DNA of 59,658 bases, taken from the NCBI GenBank assembly GCA_910578585.1, contig CAJTRG010000002.1, positions 1-59,658 of the forward strand. Direction: 5' to 3'. The stretch comes from an uncultured Mailhella sp. GTDB taxonomy: Bacteria > Desulfobacterota > Desulfovibrionia > Desulfovibrionales > Desulfovibrionaceae. Made by a program: the position numbers and the translations under genes. The notes under the pieces are model-generated. The model was not told where the DNA came from. It searched no databases and saw only the letters and a list, made by a program, of their open reading frames with translations. This document shows positions 35,733 through 44,188 of this stretch, in pieces. Every line of letters begins with the position of its first letter. Position 1 is the stretch's first letter.

Positions 35733-36378
35733 GTTACCCCCTTTCCGTTTATTGTTAGGTCTTTGTCCAGTTCTTGCTATTACCAAGACTGCCCAAAATG
35801 GACTTGGCATGGGGCTTGCCGTTTTGTTCGTACTCGTACTTTCTAACATGATTGTTTCACTGGTGCGTGGAATTATCCCCAAGAAAGTCAGAATTGCCTG
35901 TTTTATTATTATTGCGGCAACCCTTGTTGTTGCGGTTGAACTTCTGATGCAGGCCTATGCATATCCTCTTTACCAGCAACTCGGTATTTTCGTTCCGCTG
36001 ATTGTTGTTAACTGTATTATTTTAGGCCGTGCGGAAGCTTTTGCTGCCAAAAACCCCGTCAACCTTGCCATTGCTGACGGCCTTGGCATGGGCATTGGCT
36101 TTACCTTATCCCTGACATTTCTTGGTTCTGTTCGGGAAATTTTAGGAGCAGGTTCCATTTTTGGCGTAAAGCTTTTTGGGGAAAGTTTTGAACCTTTTAC
36201 CATGATGGTGGAAGCTCCGGGCGCATTTATTTGTTTAGGTGTTATTTTGGCGTTTATGAACCATTTGAGCAAAATTCAAAATCGTAAGCGCGGACTGATT
36301 ATCGGTGATAAATTAGGACAAGGCTGCACTGTTTGCGGTGGCTGCACTGCTTGTTCAAGAGGCAAGGCATCTGCCTAA
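35692..36378 (+). CDS. rnfE: Rnf complex subunit RnfE, with cysteine-rich C-terminal tail
   Basis: Membrane subunit of 228 residues with six helices, homologous to NqrD. FIPLIVVNC-type and GRAEAFAAKNPV are the expected signatures. I place the start at ATG 35692 (ggagct before it), inside rnfG, because MSFYKEFTKGLWNE matches family N-termini. The C-terminus ends GCTVCGGCTACSRG, four cysteines in a CxxCxxCxxC array. This is not part of the E. coli protein and would face the cytoplasm or periplasm depending on topology. Confidence 0.9.
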   Translation: MSFYKEFTKGLWNELPPFRLLLGLCPVLAITKTAQNGLGMGLAVLFVLVLSNMIVSLVRGIIPKKVRIACFIIIAATLVVAVELLMQAYAYPLYQQLGIFVPLIVVNCIILGRAEAFAAKNPVNLAIADGLGMGIGFTLSLTFLGSVREILGAGSIFGVKLFGESFEPFTMMVEAPGAFICLGVILAFMNHLSKIQNRKRGLIIGDKLGQGCTVCGGCTACSRGKASA

Positions 36379-36388
36379 GGAGTGAAAA

Positions 36389-36961
36389 ATGGGTATTTTT
36401 GAATTATTTATTTCAGCAATATTCGTCAATAATATTGTTTTGGCTCAAAACCTCGGCAACTGTCCTTATATTGGCTGTTCTAAAGAAAAAGGCGTTGCCC
36501 TTGGCATGGGCGGAGCAGTAATCTTTGTTATTGTTTTAGCAACAATATTTACATGGCTTGCCCAAAAATATATTTTGGTGCCTCTAAATGTTGTGTATTT
36601 ACAAACACTTATCTTTATTTTGATTATTGCTTCCCTGGTACAGTTTGTGGAAATGTTTTTGAAAAAGGCTGTTCCTCCTTTGTATTCAGCCCTTGGGATT
36701 TTCCTGCCGCTTATCACAACGAACTGTGCGGTTATGGGTGCAACCCTTGTGGTACAAAGAGAACAATATGATTTACTGACAGGCAGCTTATATGCCTGTG
36801 CTTCCGGGGTAGGTTTCCTCTTGGCACTGCTTCTTATGGCAGGAATACGAGAACGTCTTGAAACACTTCGCGTGCCAAAGGCAATGGCAGGAACACCTAT
36901 TTCTCTGGTTATGGCTGGCATTATGGCTCTTGCGTTTATGGCATTCAAAGGCATGGTTTAA
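36389..36961 (+). CDS. rnfA: Rnf complex subunit RnfA
   Basis: 190 residues and six helices, homologous to NqrE. Signatures are NNIVLAQNLGNCPYIGCSKE near the start and PLITTNCAVMGATLV in the middle. The conserved cysteines of these two segments are, in Rnf/Nqr structures, ligands of an intramembrane 2Fe-2S cluster shared with the paired subunit RnfE. taaggag lies before the ATG. Confidence 0.94.
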   Translation: MGIFELFISAIFVNNIVLAQNLGNCPYIGCSKEKGVALGMGGAVIFVIVLATIFTWLAQKYILVPLNVVYLQTLIFILIIASLVQFVEMFLKKAVPPLYSALGIFLPLITTNCAVMGATLVVQREQYDLLTGSLYACASGVGFLLALLLMAGIRERLETLRVPKAMAGTPISLVMAGIMALAFMAFKGMV

Positions 36962-36988
36962 AAGCAAAACAAAGAGTAGGTTTATATT

Positions 36989-37876
36989 ATGATTGTTACT
37001 TCAATTCTTATTTTGGCTGTTCTTGGTTTTGCTGTTGCGATTATGCTTGGCTTTGCTTCTAAAATCTTTTATGTGGAAGAAGATCCAAGAGTTGAAGCCG
37101 TGCTTGAAGCTTTGCCCGGAGCAAACTGCGGCGGCTGCGGCTATGCCGGCTGCGAAGGCTATGCCGTTGCTGTTGTCAATTCCCCAACTGTTGCTGCAAA
37201 CCTTTGTGTTGCAGGGGGCGCAAAAACTGCTGTTCAAGTGGGCGAACTGACAGGAAAAGCTGTTACCGAATCCGACCCATTAATCACCTTCCGCCGCTGT
37301 GATAAAATTTCCGGTAAAGTGCAAAAACGCTATACTTATCAGGGCTTGCCTTCCTGTGCTGCCGCGGCAACACTGGCGCAAGGTTCTGATGTTTGTTCCC
37401 ATTCCTGTTTGGGATTTGGAGACTGCGTTGTTGCCTGTCCTTTTGATGCGTTATATTTGAAAGACAACATTGTCTGCGTGCGCGAAAATATTTGCACGGG
37501 CTGCGGTAAATGTACGCAGGCTTGTCCGCGCAATATTTTAGAGCTGATTCCTCGCCGTGCGCGGGTGGCTGTTCGCTGTTCCACCACGGATAAGCTTCGT
37601 GCTGTTATGGACGTTTGTTTAGTTGGCTGTATCCAATGCGGAAAATGTGTCAAAAACTGTCCTGCTGGGGCTATCAGTTTTCAGGATAACAGAATACACA
37701 TTGACCAGCAAAAATGCCTTGCCTACGGTGATGAATGTGAACTTGCCTGTGTAAAGGGCTGTCCTCGTCAAATTCTGCGTAATTTGAGGGAAAAACAATG
37801 CCTGCTTCCGCCAATTGAAGAAGTACAGCAGGAAAAAGCTGAAGAAAAAAAGCCTGAAGAAGCTAAAGCTGAATAA
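36989..37876 (+). CDS. rnfB: Rnf complex subunit RnfB (polyferredoxin)
   Basis: Ferredoxin-docking subunit. The 295 residues start with a membrane helix, then a 4Fe-4S domain CGGCGYAGCEGYA (about residues 47-59), then ferredoxin motifs CLGFGDCVVACP, CTGCGKCTQACP, CIQCGKCVKNCP and a final CELACVKGCP. The C-terminal 25 residues are a Glu/Lys-rich tail. Longer than the E. coli subunit (192 residues) because of the additional clusters, as in Desulfovibrio and clostridia. One base separates its stop from the apbE ATG. Confidence 0.93.
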   Translation: MIVTSILILAVLGFAVAIMLGFASKIFYVEEDPRVEAVLEALPGANCGGCGYAGCEGYAVAVVNSPTVAANLCVAGGAKTAVQVGELTGKAVTESDPLITFRRCDKISGKVQKRYTYQGLPSCAAAATLAQGSDVCSHSCLGFGDCVVACPFDALYLKDNIVCVRENICTGCGKCTQACPRNILELIPRRARVAVRCSTTDKLRAVMDVCLVGCIQCGKCVKNCPAGAISFQDNRIHIDQQKCLAYGDECELACVKGCPRQILRNLREKQCLLPPIEEVQQEKAEEKKPEEAKAE

Positions 37877-37877
37877 T

Positions 37878-38885
37878 ATGAAAGGGCTTGGGCTATTCAA
37901 TTTCTTTGCAAAAAAAGTCCCCGCAAAGGATATAAAAAAAGAAAATTTTGTTCATGTTTCTGATACGCAGGTAAAAATGGGAACATTTGTAAACATGCAA
38001 TGTCTTGCGGAAAGTGAACAATTAGCAAAGGAAGCAATAGCTCAAGCCTTTTTGCGTATTGACAGTCTGGAGCAAATTTTTTCACGGCATGATAGCGCCA
38101 GTTTATTATCTGCTTTGAATACACAAGGCTCATTAGCTGATTTTCCTACAGAGTTTAAATGTGTTTTGGTGCAGGCAAAAGCCATTGAAAATCAAACCTA
38201 TGGGGCATTTAATCCTTCTGTTTTGTCTGTTCTCAAATATTTAGAAACAAATTCGCACATCACCGCAAAAGAATTTCAAGAAAATTTTTCCAGAATTATT
38301 AAAAATCCTGTGCAAATTTCTGCACATAAAATTCAATTAAAACAAAGTGATAGTATTATTACTTTAGATGCTATTGCCAAAGGCTATATTGTGGATGAAG
38401 CGGCACGTTTTTTGGAAAATCAGGGCATTCGTAATTATTTGATTAACGCAGGTGGTGATATTCGCGTCAAGGGCATGAAATCCTATCAAAAAGGGCAGGA
38501 AAAAACGTGGCGTATTGCCATTGAAGACCCTTACAAGCAGGGAAATTATCCGGCTGTGTTTTCCCTCATGCGAGGAGCTCTTGCCACATCCGGCAGTTAT
38601 GAAAAGAATTTTGGCAATGATCGAAACCATATTATTTTGCCAACTCTTGAGGATAGCACGCAAAATCTTTTTGTGAGCGGAAGTTTTGAGCTCACTTCAC
38701 CAACTGTAAAGAGTGTTTCAGTTGTTGCCCCTACTGCCATGCAGGCTGACGCCTATGCTACGGCAATTTCCTGTATGCCTGTGCAAAATGCAATTAATTA
38801 TATCAATAAAAATACACAATTAGCCTGTATGATTATTGCTGAAGACGACAGCACGTATTATTCCCAAAATTGGAAATTAAGATAA
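37878..38885 (+). CDS. apbE: FAD:protein FMN transferase (ApbE/RnfF)
   Basis: Attaches FMN from FAD to threonines of RnfG and RnfD. 335 residues with family motifs ITLDAIAKGYIVDEAARFL, INAGGDIRVKG and the active-site segment GALATSGSYEKNF. I start at ATG 37878, right after the rnfB stop; the open frame extends upstream but would overlap rnfB with a Lys-rich run. No convincing Sec or lipoprotein signal is seen at the N-terminus (GLGLFNFFAKKVPAKD), although most ApbE proteins act outside the membrane. Last gene of the operon; its end overlaps the convergent MFS gene by nine bases. Confidence 0.9.
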   Translation: MKGLGLFNFFAKKVPAKDIKKENFVHVSDTQVKMGTFVNMQCLAESEQLAKEAIAQAFLRIDSLEQIFSRHDSASLLSALNTQGSLADFPTEFKCVLVQAKAIENQTYGAFNPSVLSVLKYLETNSHITAKEFQENFSRIIKNPVQISAHKIQLKQSDSIITLDAIAKGYIVDEAARFLENQGIRNYLINAGGDIRVKGMKSYQKGQEKTWRIAIEDPYKQGNYPAVFSLMRGALATSGSYEKNFGNDRNHIILPTLEDSTQNLFVSGSFELTSPTVKSVSVVAPTAMQADAYATAISCMPVQNAINYINKNTQLACMIIAEDDSTYYSQNWKLR

Positions 38886-40046
38886 ATTCTTTTGCTGCTT
38901 TCTGACATAGGGAATAAGAATAATGATAATAAAGAAATAAACACTTCCTACTAATAAATAGGTTAAATCATACCCAATTTTGCTGTTGGCATAGGCAAAG
39001 AACGCCGTCACAAAGCCTTGTCCTGCCCGAAAGATTGTTGAACTGACTGTTATGCCTATGGTGAGCAGAGCAGGGGGCAGACAGTTTGAAATACTGTAAT
39101 TTAAATAGGGATTGAGAAGGCCGTCAAGACAGAAGAATGCAAAAAACGCAACAGGGAACATGAATGGGGGAAGCTTGGTAAAGCTTATAAGCAGGCTTGA
39201 AACGCAAAGCGCTAAAAGAAATAAAAGCAATGGAAAATGCTTGGTGCGCAAAAGTTTTCCTAAAAGCCAGGATGAGCCGACAAACATGCCAAAGTTTGAA
39301 AAAGCATAAATAATTCCAATAGTTGAAGATGAATAATGATAGGCTTCTGCGGAAAAAAGAGAAAAGAGGCTGGGAACCGTTAAATCAACCCCTGCGGCAA
39401 TAAATAATGTAAAAAGAAGCAAAGGAATATAGGGGGTTGTAAGAACTTCTTTTATTTGTTTGAATGAAAAAGGTGTATAAGTCCTTGTAATTTTTTCAGT
39501 TAAATCCGTTATAAAGAGGATCGCCAGCGTATAAATTGTCGGAACGCTCAGAGAAATAAAAGAACAACGCCATGAGAAAAGGGCAAGATATCCTGTAAGA
39601 AGCGGAATAATAAATAATCCAATAGCCAGATAGCCAATACTTTTACCCATGATTTTGGCGCGTTCCAAACCTGTGTAATATTCAGCCGGCAAGAGATAAA
39701 CCAAGATATTCATTCCGGCAGAGCCAAGTCCCTGCACCACTCTAAAAAATAAAAGACTGGTGTAATTAGGACTGAAAGCAATGCCGAGAATTCCAACTAA
39801 AAAGATGAAATTAACAAGGAAAATATAAATTTTTTTAGGCAGTTTGCTATAAATATAGCCTGAAAAGGGTGTTCCAATAAAAGCAGAATAGGAAAAATAA
39901 GAAAGACAGCTGGTTACTTCATAGGAATTGAGATTAAATTCTTGTTGAAATGTGGGCAGCAAGGGAATAGCCCCTGGTATTCCGTGGCAAATGCTCAGCG
40001 CAATGGCATAAATAAGAAATTTTGGGGAAAGTTGTTGCCTAATCAT
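38877..40046 (-). CDS. Major facilitator superfamily transporter
   Basis: 389 residues with twelve hydrophobic segments. The N-terminal half has the pattern FSYSAFIGTPFSGYIYSKLPKKIYIF, the MFS motif A region between helices 2 and 3 in altered form, and FFRVVQGLGSAGMNILVYLLPAEYY resembles helix 4-5 of drug/sugar exporters of the YnfM/AraJ type. Substrate unknown. It faces the apbE gene tail to tail with a nine-base overlap and may share a transcript with none of its neighbours except lpxI, which lies 12 bases upstream on the same strand. Confidence 0.85.
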   Translation of the reverse strand: MIRQQLSPKFLIYAIALSICHGIPGAIPLLPTFQQEFNLNSYEVTSCLSYFSYSAFIGTPFSGYIYSKLPKKIYIFLVNFIFLVGILGIAFSPNYTSLLFFRVVQGLGSAGMNILVYLLPAEYYTGLERAKIMGKSIGYLAIGLFIIPLLTGYLALFSWRCSFISLSVPTIYTLAILFITDLTEKITRTYTPFSFKQIKEVLTTPYIPLLLFTLFIAAGVDLTVPSLFSLFSAEAYHYSSSTIGIIYAFSNFGMFVGSSWLLGKLLRTKHFPLLLFLLALCVSSLLISFTKLPPFMFPVAFFAFFCLDGLLNPYLNYSISNCLPPALLTIGITVSSTIFRAGQGFVTAFFAYANSKIGYDLTYLLVGSVYFFIIIILIPYVRKQQKNLS

Positions 40047-40058
40047 TGTATTAACGCG

Positions 40059-40865
40059 TTATAAGGCAATAATATGGAGTTTATGCTTGTTGGCAAGATC
40101 CAGTGCTTCTTCGCGGTCAAAGAAAAGGGTTTTATCTGCTTCAATGGCGAGACCTGCATAATTGTATTCTATTAGATTTTCAATTGTTTTCAGACCAATG
40201 GAAGGCAAATCAATGCGCTCATCCTGAATGGGCTTAACAACTTTTATTGCTACACAGTCTTTGCCGGCGAGGCTGGCGGCGCGTTTCAAGGTTGCGTCAG
40301 TGCCCTCCAAACATTCAACTGCGATCACCATTCCCTGCTTGACGACAAGGCATTGCCCAATATCATAGCTGCCCATGCTTTTGGCAATGGGAAAACCATA
40401 GTGCATATCATCAAGAATTTCCAGGGGAATTTTACGATTGGTGAGTACGCCTTGGGGAGATTTTAAACTTGGGAGAAGTTTTGCCGCGGAAATACAGGTA
40501 AAGCCTTCCTTTTCAAATTCATTCAAAATTGCCCGCAAAAGTGCATCATCGCCCTTCGTTTTAAGGGAAAAAATAAGTTTTGCAGCGCGTAAATCCGGGC
40601 GTATATCAAGAGCTTTGGGTTTATTGATTGTGCCGGCAAAGCAAATATGGGTAATGGAATTTTTCTTATAAAAATCAATAAGTTTTGAAAGCTGACCTAA
40701 AGCCAGCATTTGGAAACTGTCGCAGGCAGAAGCAAGATTTTCATCGGTATTATGATGAAATCCGCAAATGGCAACAAACATATTTTGCCTTTTGGCTTCT
40801 TCGGCAATAAGTTTGGGGAATTGTCCGCCGCCGGCAATAATGCCCAGTCTTGATATTGTTTCCAT
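40059..40865 (-). CDS. lpxI: UDP-2,3-diacylglucosamine diphosphatase LpxI
   Basis: Hydrolyses UDP-2,3-diacylglucosamine to lipid X, a lipid A step taken by LpxH in E. coli. The 268-residue protein begins LGIIAGGGQFPKLIAEEAK. The C-terminal catalytic domain has VVKQGMVIAVECLEGTDATLKRA, VAIKVVKPIQDERIDLPSIGLKTI and a final acid-rich turn. Length and motifs fit the DUF1009/LpxI family. aaaggt precedes the ATG. Its presence says the cell makes lipid A. Confidence 0.92.
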   Translation of the reverse strand: METISRLGIIAGGGQFPKLIAEEAKRQNMFVAICGFHHNTDENLASACDSFQMLALGQLSKLIDFYKKNSITHICFAGTINKPKALDIRPDLRAAKLIFSLKTKGDDALLRAILNEFEKEGFTCISAAKLLPSLKSPQGVLTNRKIPLEILDDMHYGFPIAKSMGSYDIGQCLVVKQGMVIAVECLEGTDATLKRAASLAGKDCVAIKVVKPIQDERIDLPSIGLKTIENLIEYNYAGLAIEADKTLFFDREEALDLANKHKLHIIAL

Positions 40866-40903
40866 GTATACCTTTTTTGATAATTATTAAATATGAAAAT
40901 ATT

Positions 40904-42097
40904 CTAAAGCATTTTTACGGCACTGACAAGGGCAACAGCTTTGATGCCTTGTAAATTTCCCGTAAAGCCAAGTCCTTCTTCTGTGGTTGCTTTGACATTG
41001 ACTTGATTTTCTGAAAGTCCCAACAGTCTGCACATATTTTTCTTGATTTGTTCTGTATAAGTTGAAATTTTTGGCTTTTGACAAATAATAGTCAAATCAA
41101 CATGGGTCAGCGTAAGAGATGTCTTGTTCCAAAGCTGCATAACCTTATCCAGCAAAATGAGGGAAGAAATATTTTCAAATTCCTTGCTTGTATCCGGAAA
41201 ATGCTTGCCAATATCGCCAGCCGCCATGCAGGATAAGAGCGCGTCCATAAGCGCGTGGATAAGTACATCACCGTCAGAATGGGCTTCAATCATAATATCG
41301 GTATCAAGAGCAACACCCCCAAGCACAAAGGGCCTTGCGCTGCTATATTTATGCACATCATAGCCATAGCCTGTGACAGGCAGAAAAGAGGTTTTTTCAA
41401 GCATTTCTAAATCCTCTTTATAGGTAATTTTATGATTGGATTTTTCACCGTCAATAAGAAGTACAGGAATGCCAAGTTCTTCCATGGCCATGGCATCATC
41501 AGTGATAGGGAGTTTTTCCTCTTGTATAAGCTTATGTGCCCGAAAAAGTTCTGGAAGGGCGAATGCTTGCGGAGTTTGTACCGTGCGCAGAAAATTACGA
41601 TTAGGCGTATTAGTCACAATTTTGGAAAAATTGCTGGTGACGGCAAATTCTTTGACCGTATCTGAAACGGGCAGGGAAGGAATAACAGCTTTGTGTCCGT
41701 TTTCAAACTGCTCTACAAGGTCAGCAATAAGTTTTGCTGTGAAAAAGGGTCTGGCACTGTCGTGAATGAGAACATGGGAACAGGAGGCAGGAGCTGTCTC
41801 AAGAGCATTATAAACACTGTCCTGACGCTCAACTCCGCCTTTGCAATAAAGGACTGGTAGGGTATAGTTGTGCTCTTTGATTAAAGCTTGCGCTTCTTCC
41901 TCAGCCTTGGTATAGCAAGGTTCTTCAGCAGGAAAAACAAGAATAATACCGTGAATAAGGGGGGAGTGATAAAAGGTATTAAAACTTTGCCACCAAAGAG
42001 GCTTGTTTTGATAATTCAGAAACTGTTTTTTGGTTTCCAGCTGCATGCGGTTTCCACTGCCTGCAGCCAGAATGATAGCGTATATTTCTTTTTTCAT
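40904..42097 (-). CDS. ispDF: Bifunctional IspDF (MEP-pathway cytidylyltransferase and cyclodiphosphate synthase)
   Basis: Two steps of the non-mevalonate isoprenoid pathway in one 397-residue chain. The IspD half (1-230) has IILAAGSGNRM near the start, the loop HDSARPFF and ITDDAMAMEELG. The IspF half (about 240-397) has GYGYDVHKY, the metal-binding SDGDVLIHALMDALL, GKHFPDT and the C-terminal KATTEEGLGFTG. The fusion is common in alpha, epsilon and delta-type proteobacteria. No ribosome-binding site is visible before ATG 42097, which lies only about six bases from the 3' end of RNase P RNA. Confidence 0.95.
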   Translation of the reverse strand: MKKEIYAIILAAGSGNRMQLETKKQFLNYQNKPLWWQSFNTFYHSPLIHGIILVFPAEEPCYTKAEEEAQALIKEHNYTLPVLYCKGGVERQDSVYNALETAPASCSHVLIHDSARPFFTAKLIADLVEQFENGHKAVIPSLPVSDTVKEFAVTSNFSKIVTNTPNRNFLRTVQTPQAFALPELFRAHKLIQEEKLPITDDAMAMEELGIPVLLIDGEKSNHKITYKEDLEMLEKTSFLPVTGYGYDVHKYSSARPFVLGGVALDTDIMIEAHSDGDVLIHALMDALLSCMAAGDIGKHFPDTSKEFENISSLILLDKVMQLWNKTSLTLTHVDLTIICQKPKISTYTEQIKKNMCRLLGLSENQVNVKATTEEGLGFTGNLQGIKAVALVSAVKML

Positions 42098-42103
42098 AAC
42101 AAT

Positions 42104-42444
42104 GAGTCAGGCATAAGCCGGGTTCTGTACACAAACGTGTGACTGTCATTCCTCTAGGAGCAATGTTACCATTACCCTCAAGCAACCTACCCGAAAACCA
42201 TAGATTGGGCAAATCGGTTTTCCTATTTGGTCTTGCTTCGAGTGGGGCTTGCCTAGCTTATTATGTTGCCATAATAACTGGTGGGCTTTTACTCCACCGT
42301 TTCACCCTTACCATTGCTGGCGGTCTGCTTTCTGTTGCGCTTGCCAAAGATCACTCTTTCTGGGCGTTACCCAGCACTCTGCCCTGTGAAGCCCGGACTT
42401 TCCTCCCCATATCAAACGATATGCAGCGACAGTCTGCCCAACTC
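42104..42444 (-). ncRNA. rnpB: RNase P RNA (bacterial type A)
   Basis: On the minus strand the RNA begins GAGTTGGGCAGAC and soon reads GAGGAAAGTCCGGGC, the conserved P4/CR I segment. The 3' end reads AGAACCCGGCTTA and then GCCTGACTC. The terminal GAGTTGGGC and GCCTGACTC pair along nine positions (with G-U pairs) to close stem P1, which sets the ends at 42444 and 42104. The length of 341 nt is normal. It is the catalytic part of the enzyme that matures tRNA 5' ends. It is packed between the zinc-ribbon gene and ispDF with almost no spacer. Confidence 0.95.
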
Positions 42445-42454
42445 AAAGGAAAAA

Positions 42455-43261
42455 TTAGTTCAAAGATTCGCCAAGATTTAAATCTTCAGCAAAAACTTGT
42501 GGTTTGAAAGCTTTTGCCTTTTTCTCTTCCTGATGTTGATCTTGGAAGTGTTCAGTCCAGTAAATCAAACGCTGGCAGTTTGGGCAGCTCCAGATTTGCT
42601 GACCGCGTTGAATTTCAATAAAGGTCTGTGGTGGAATGGCAATATTGCAGCCGGTGCAGACACTGTTCTTAACAGGCACAATAACAGGGTGTTCAAGACG
42701 GCGGCGAATAAAATCGTAGCGTTCCAAAATACGTTCAGGAACGTCTTTACCGGTTTCAGCGTGAATAGCATTGAGTTTTTCTAATTCTTGATTAGCATTA
42801 TTAATGCGTTCAATGAGGCTTTCTTCTTTTGTGGTAAGGTCGATTTTGAGTTCATCGCGAACAGTTTCTGCTTCTTTTAATAATTCTTCATGTGCAGTAA
42901 TTTCTTCACGAAGGGCAATACGTTCTTCTTCATGGGTTTTGGTTGAACGTTCCATGTTGTCCATTTCTCTGGATATTGCTTGAAATTCTTTAGAATTGCC
43001 AACTTGCATGAGTTTGGATTTGCTCTTTTTGAGACGGGCATTTTCGTCTTCCAAATCCATATCAAGACGTTTTTGTTGTTCATACATGTGTTGTAATTTA
43101 TCTTGAATTTTAGCAATTTTTGCTTCTTCTTCATTGAAGCGTTCGCGTAAGCTTTCAACTTGCTTAGGTGCTTCTTCAAGTTCTTTCTTTACAGCATAAA
43201 TTTTATCGTCAACATGCTGCAATTCAACTAATTGTCTGATTTGTTCAAGGTACAAACTCAT
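42455..43261 (-). CDS. Coiled-coil protein with C4 zinc ribbon (CdsZ-like)
   Basis: 268 residues. About 170 residues of heptad-rich, Glu/Lys-rich coiled coil (ELEEAPKQVESLRERFNEEE onward) are followed by a zinc ribbon, CTGCNIAIPP and CPNCQRLIYW (about residues 197-230). Homologues are putative nucleic-acid-binding proteins often found next to Nif3-like genes, as here. Its ggag ribosome-binding site lies within the last codons of nif3-like gene, so translation is coupled. The stop codon is only 10 bases before the 5' end of rnpB. Confidence 0.85.
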   Translation of the reverse strand: MSLYLEQIRQLVELQHVDDKIYAVKKELEEAPKQVESLRERFNEEEAKIAKIQDKLQHMYEQQKRLDMDLEDENARLKKSKSKLMQVGNSKEFQAISREMDNMERSTKTHEEERIALREEITAHEELLKEAETVRDELKIDLTTKEESLIERINNANQELEKLNAIHAETGKDVPERILERYDFIRRRLEHPVIVPVKNSVCTGCNIAIPPQTFIEIQRGQQIWSCPNCQRLIYWTEHFQDQHQEEKKAKAFKPQVFAEDLNLGESLN

Positions 43262-43264
43262 ACA

Positions 43265-44062
43265 TTACTCCATTATTTGTATAAAAGGGTCTTTTGATGG
43301 TATAAAACTAATACGAAGACCTGGAAGCCTTTTTTGCAAAATAAGTGCAAAACGCTTCATCATTTCTTCTTCAAGGCTGTGATGTCCAACTTCAATAATC
43401 GCAAAATCCTTGCTTTCTTGAGTAAGATCAAGGGCTGTATGGTATTTTGTATCACCGGTTATAAGACAGTCAGCCCCAAAATTTTTTGCTTCATCCATTA
43501 ACGAACTGCCAGAACCGCCGCAAAGGGCAATGCTCTTTATGCTTTCAGGTAATTTTCCAATGCTGAAAAATGGCCTTGTGTGGGGCAAAAACTTACAAAG
43601 TTTTGTATAAAATGTATCAGAAAAAAGAGGGGAAGCAAGTTCTCCGCAAACCCCAATGCCATATTGAATATTTTCAATTTCGCCTGTTGGTTCTAAAATT
43701 TTTCGATTAGTCAAGCCAAATTCATCGGCAAGCCAAAAGGCCACAGGCATGCTGTCAAGGCAGGTATGCGCTGAATAGAGCGGAATATCATTTTTGATTA
43801 AAAGAGAAGCCGTTTTATAGTAAGTATCATCTAAGTTATTGAGATATTTAGGAGAAAGTAAAAGTGGGTGATGGGTAAAAATCAAGTCTGCCTTAATTGC
43901 TAAGGCTTTTTGGACCGATTCAGGGCAGGGATCCAAGGTAACTGCAATATGATTTATTTCGTCACGATGGGCTGCAATTTGTAAGCCTGAATTATCCCAA
44001 GGAGCGGCAAGAGCCACAGGGGCTAACTCTTCAAAACATGCCAAAAGTTCGTTTTGTAGCAC
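43265..44062 (-). CDS. Nif3-like dinuclear metal protein (DUF34)
   Basis: 265 residues. Family marks are PWDNSGLQ near residue 22, ADLIFTHHPLL with the metal-binding histidine pair, GGSGSSLMDEAKNFGADCLITGD and FAIIEVGHHSLEEE. Members form hexamers with two metal ions and are often mislabelled GTP cyclohydrolase type 2; a role in metal insertion or cofactor repair is suspected but not settled. The start is GTG 44062 with agagga four bases before it. It forms a two-gene unit with the zinc-ribbon gene. Confidence 0.88.
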   Translation of the reverse strand: MLQNELLACFEELAPVALAAPWDNSGLQIAAHRDEINHIAVTLDPCPESVQKALAIKADLIFTHHPLLLSPKYLNNLDDTYYKTASLLIKNDIPLYSAHTCLDSMPVAFWLADEFGLTNRKILEPTGEIENIQYGIGVCGELASPLFSDTFYTKLCKFLPHTRPFFSIGKLPESIKSIALCGGSGSSLMDEAKNFGADCLITGDTKYHTALDLTQESKDFAIIEVGHHSLEEEMMKRFALILQKRLPGLRISFIPSKDPFIQIME

Positions 44063-44188
44063 TATTCCTCTTCATAAATAAAACTGATACATTTTTTTGC
44101 CTCATTTTATGCTGTCAGTCAAGAAAAAAATCTTGCTTTTTTTGATTTTCCTTTTTATTTTTACCTAATTATATCTATGGAGAAAATA

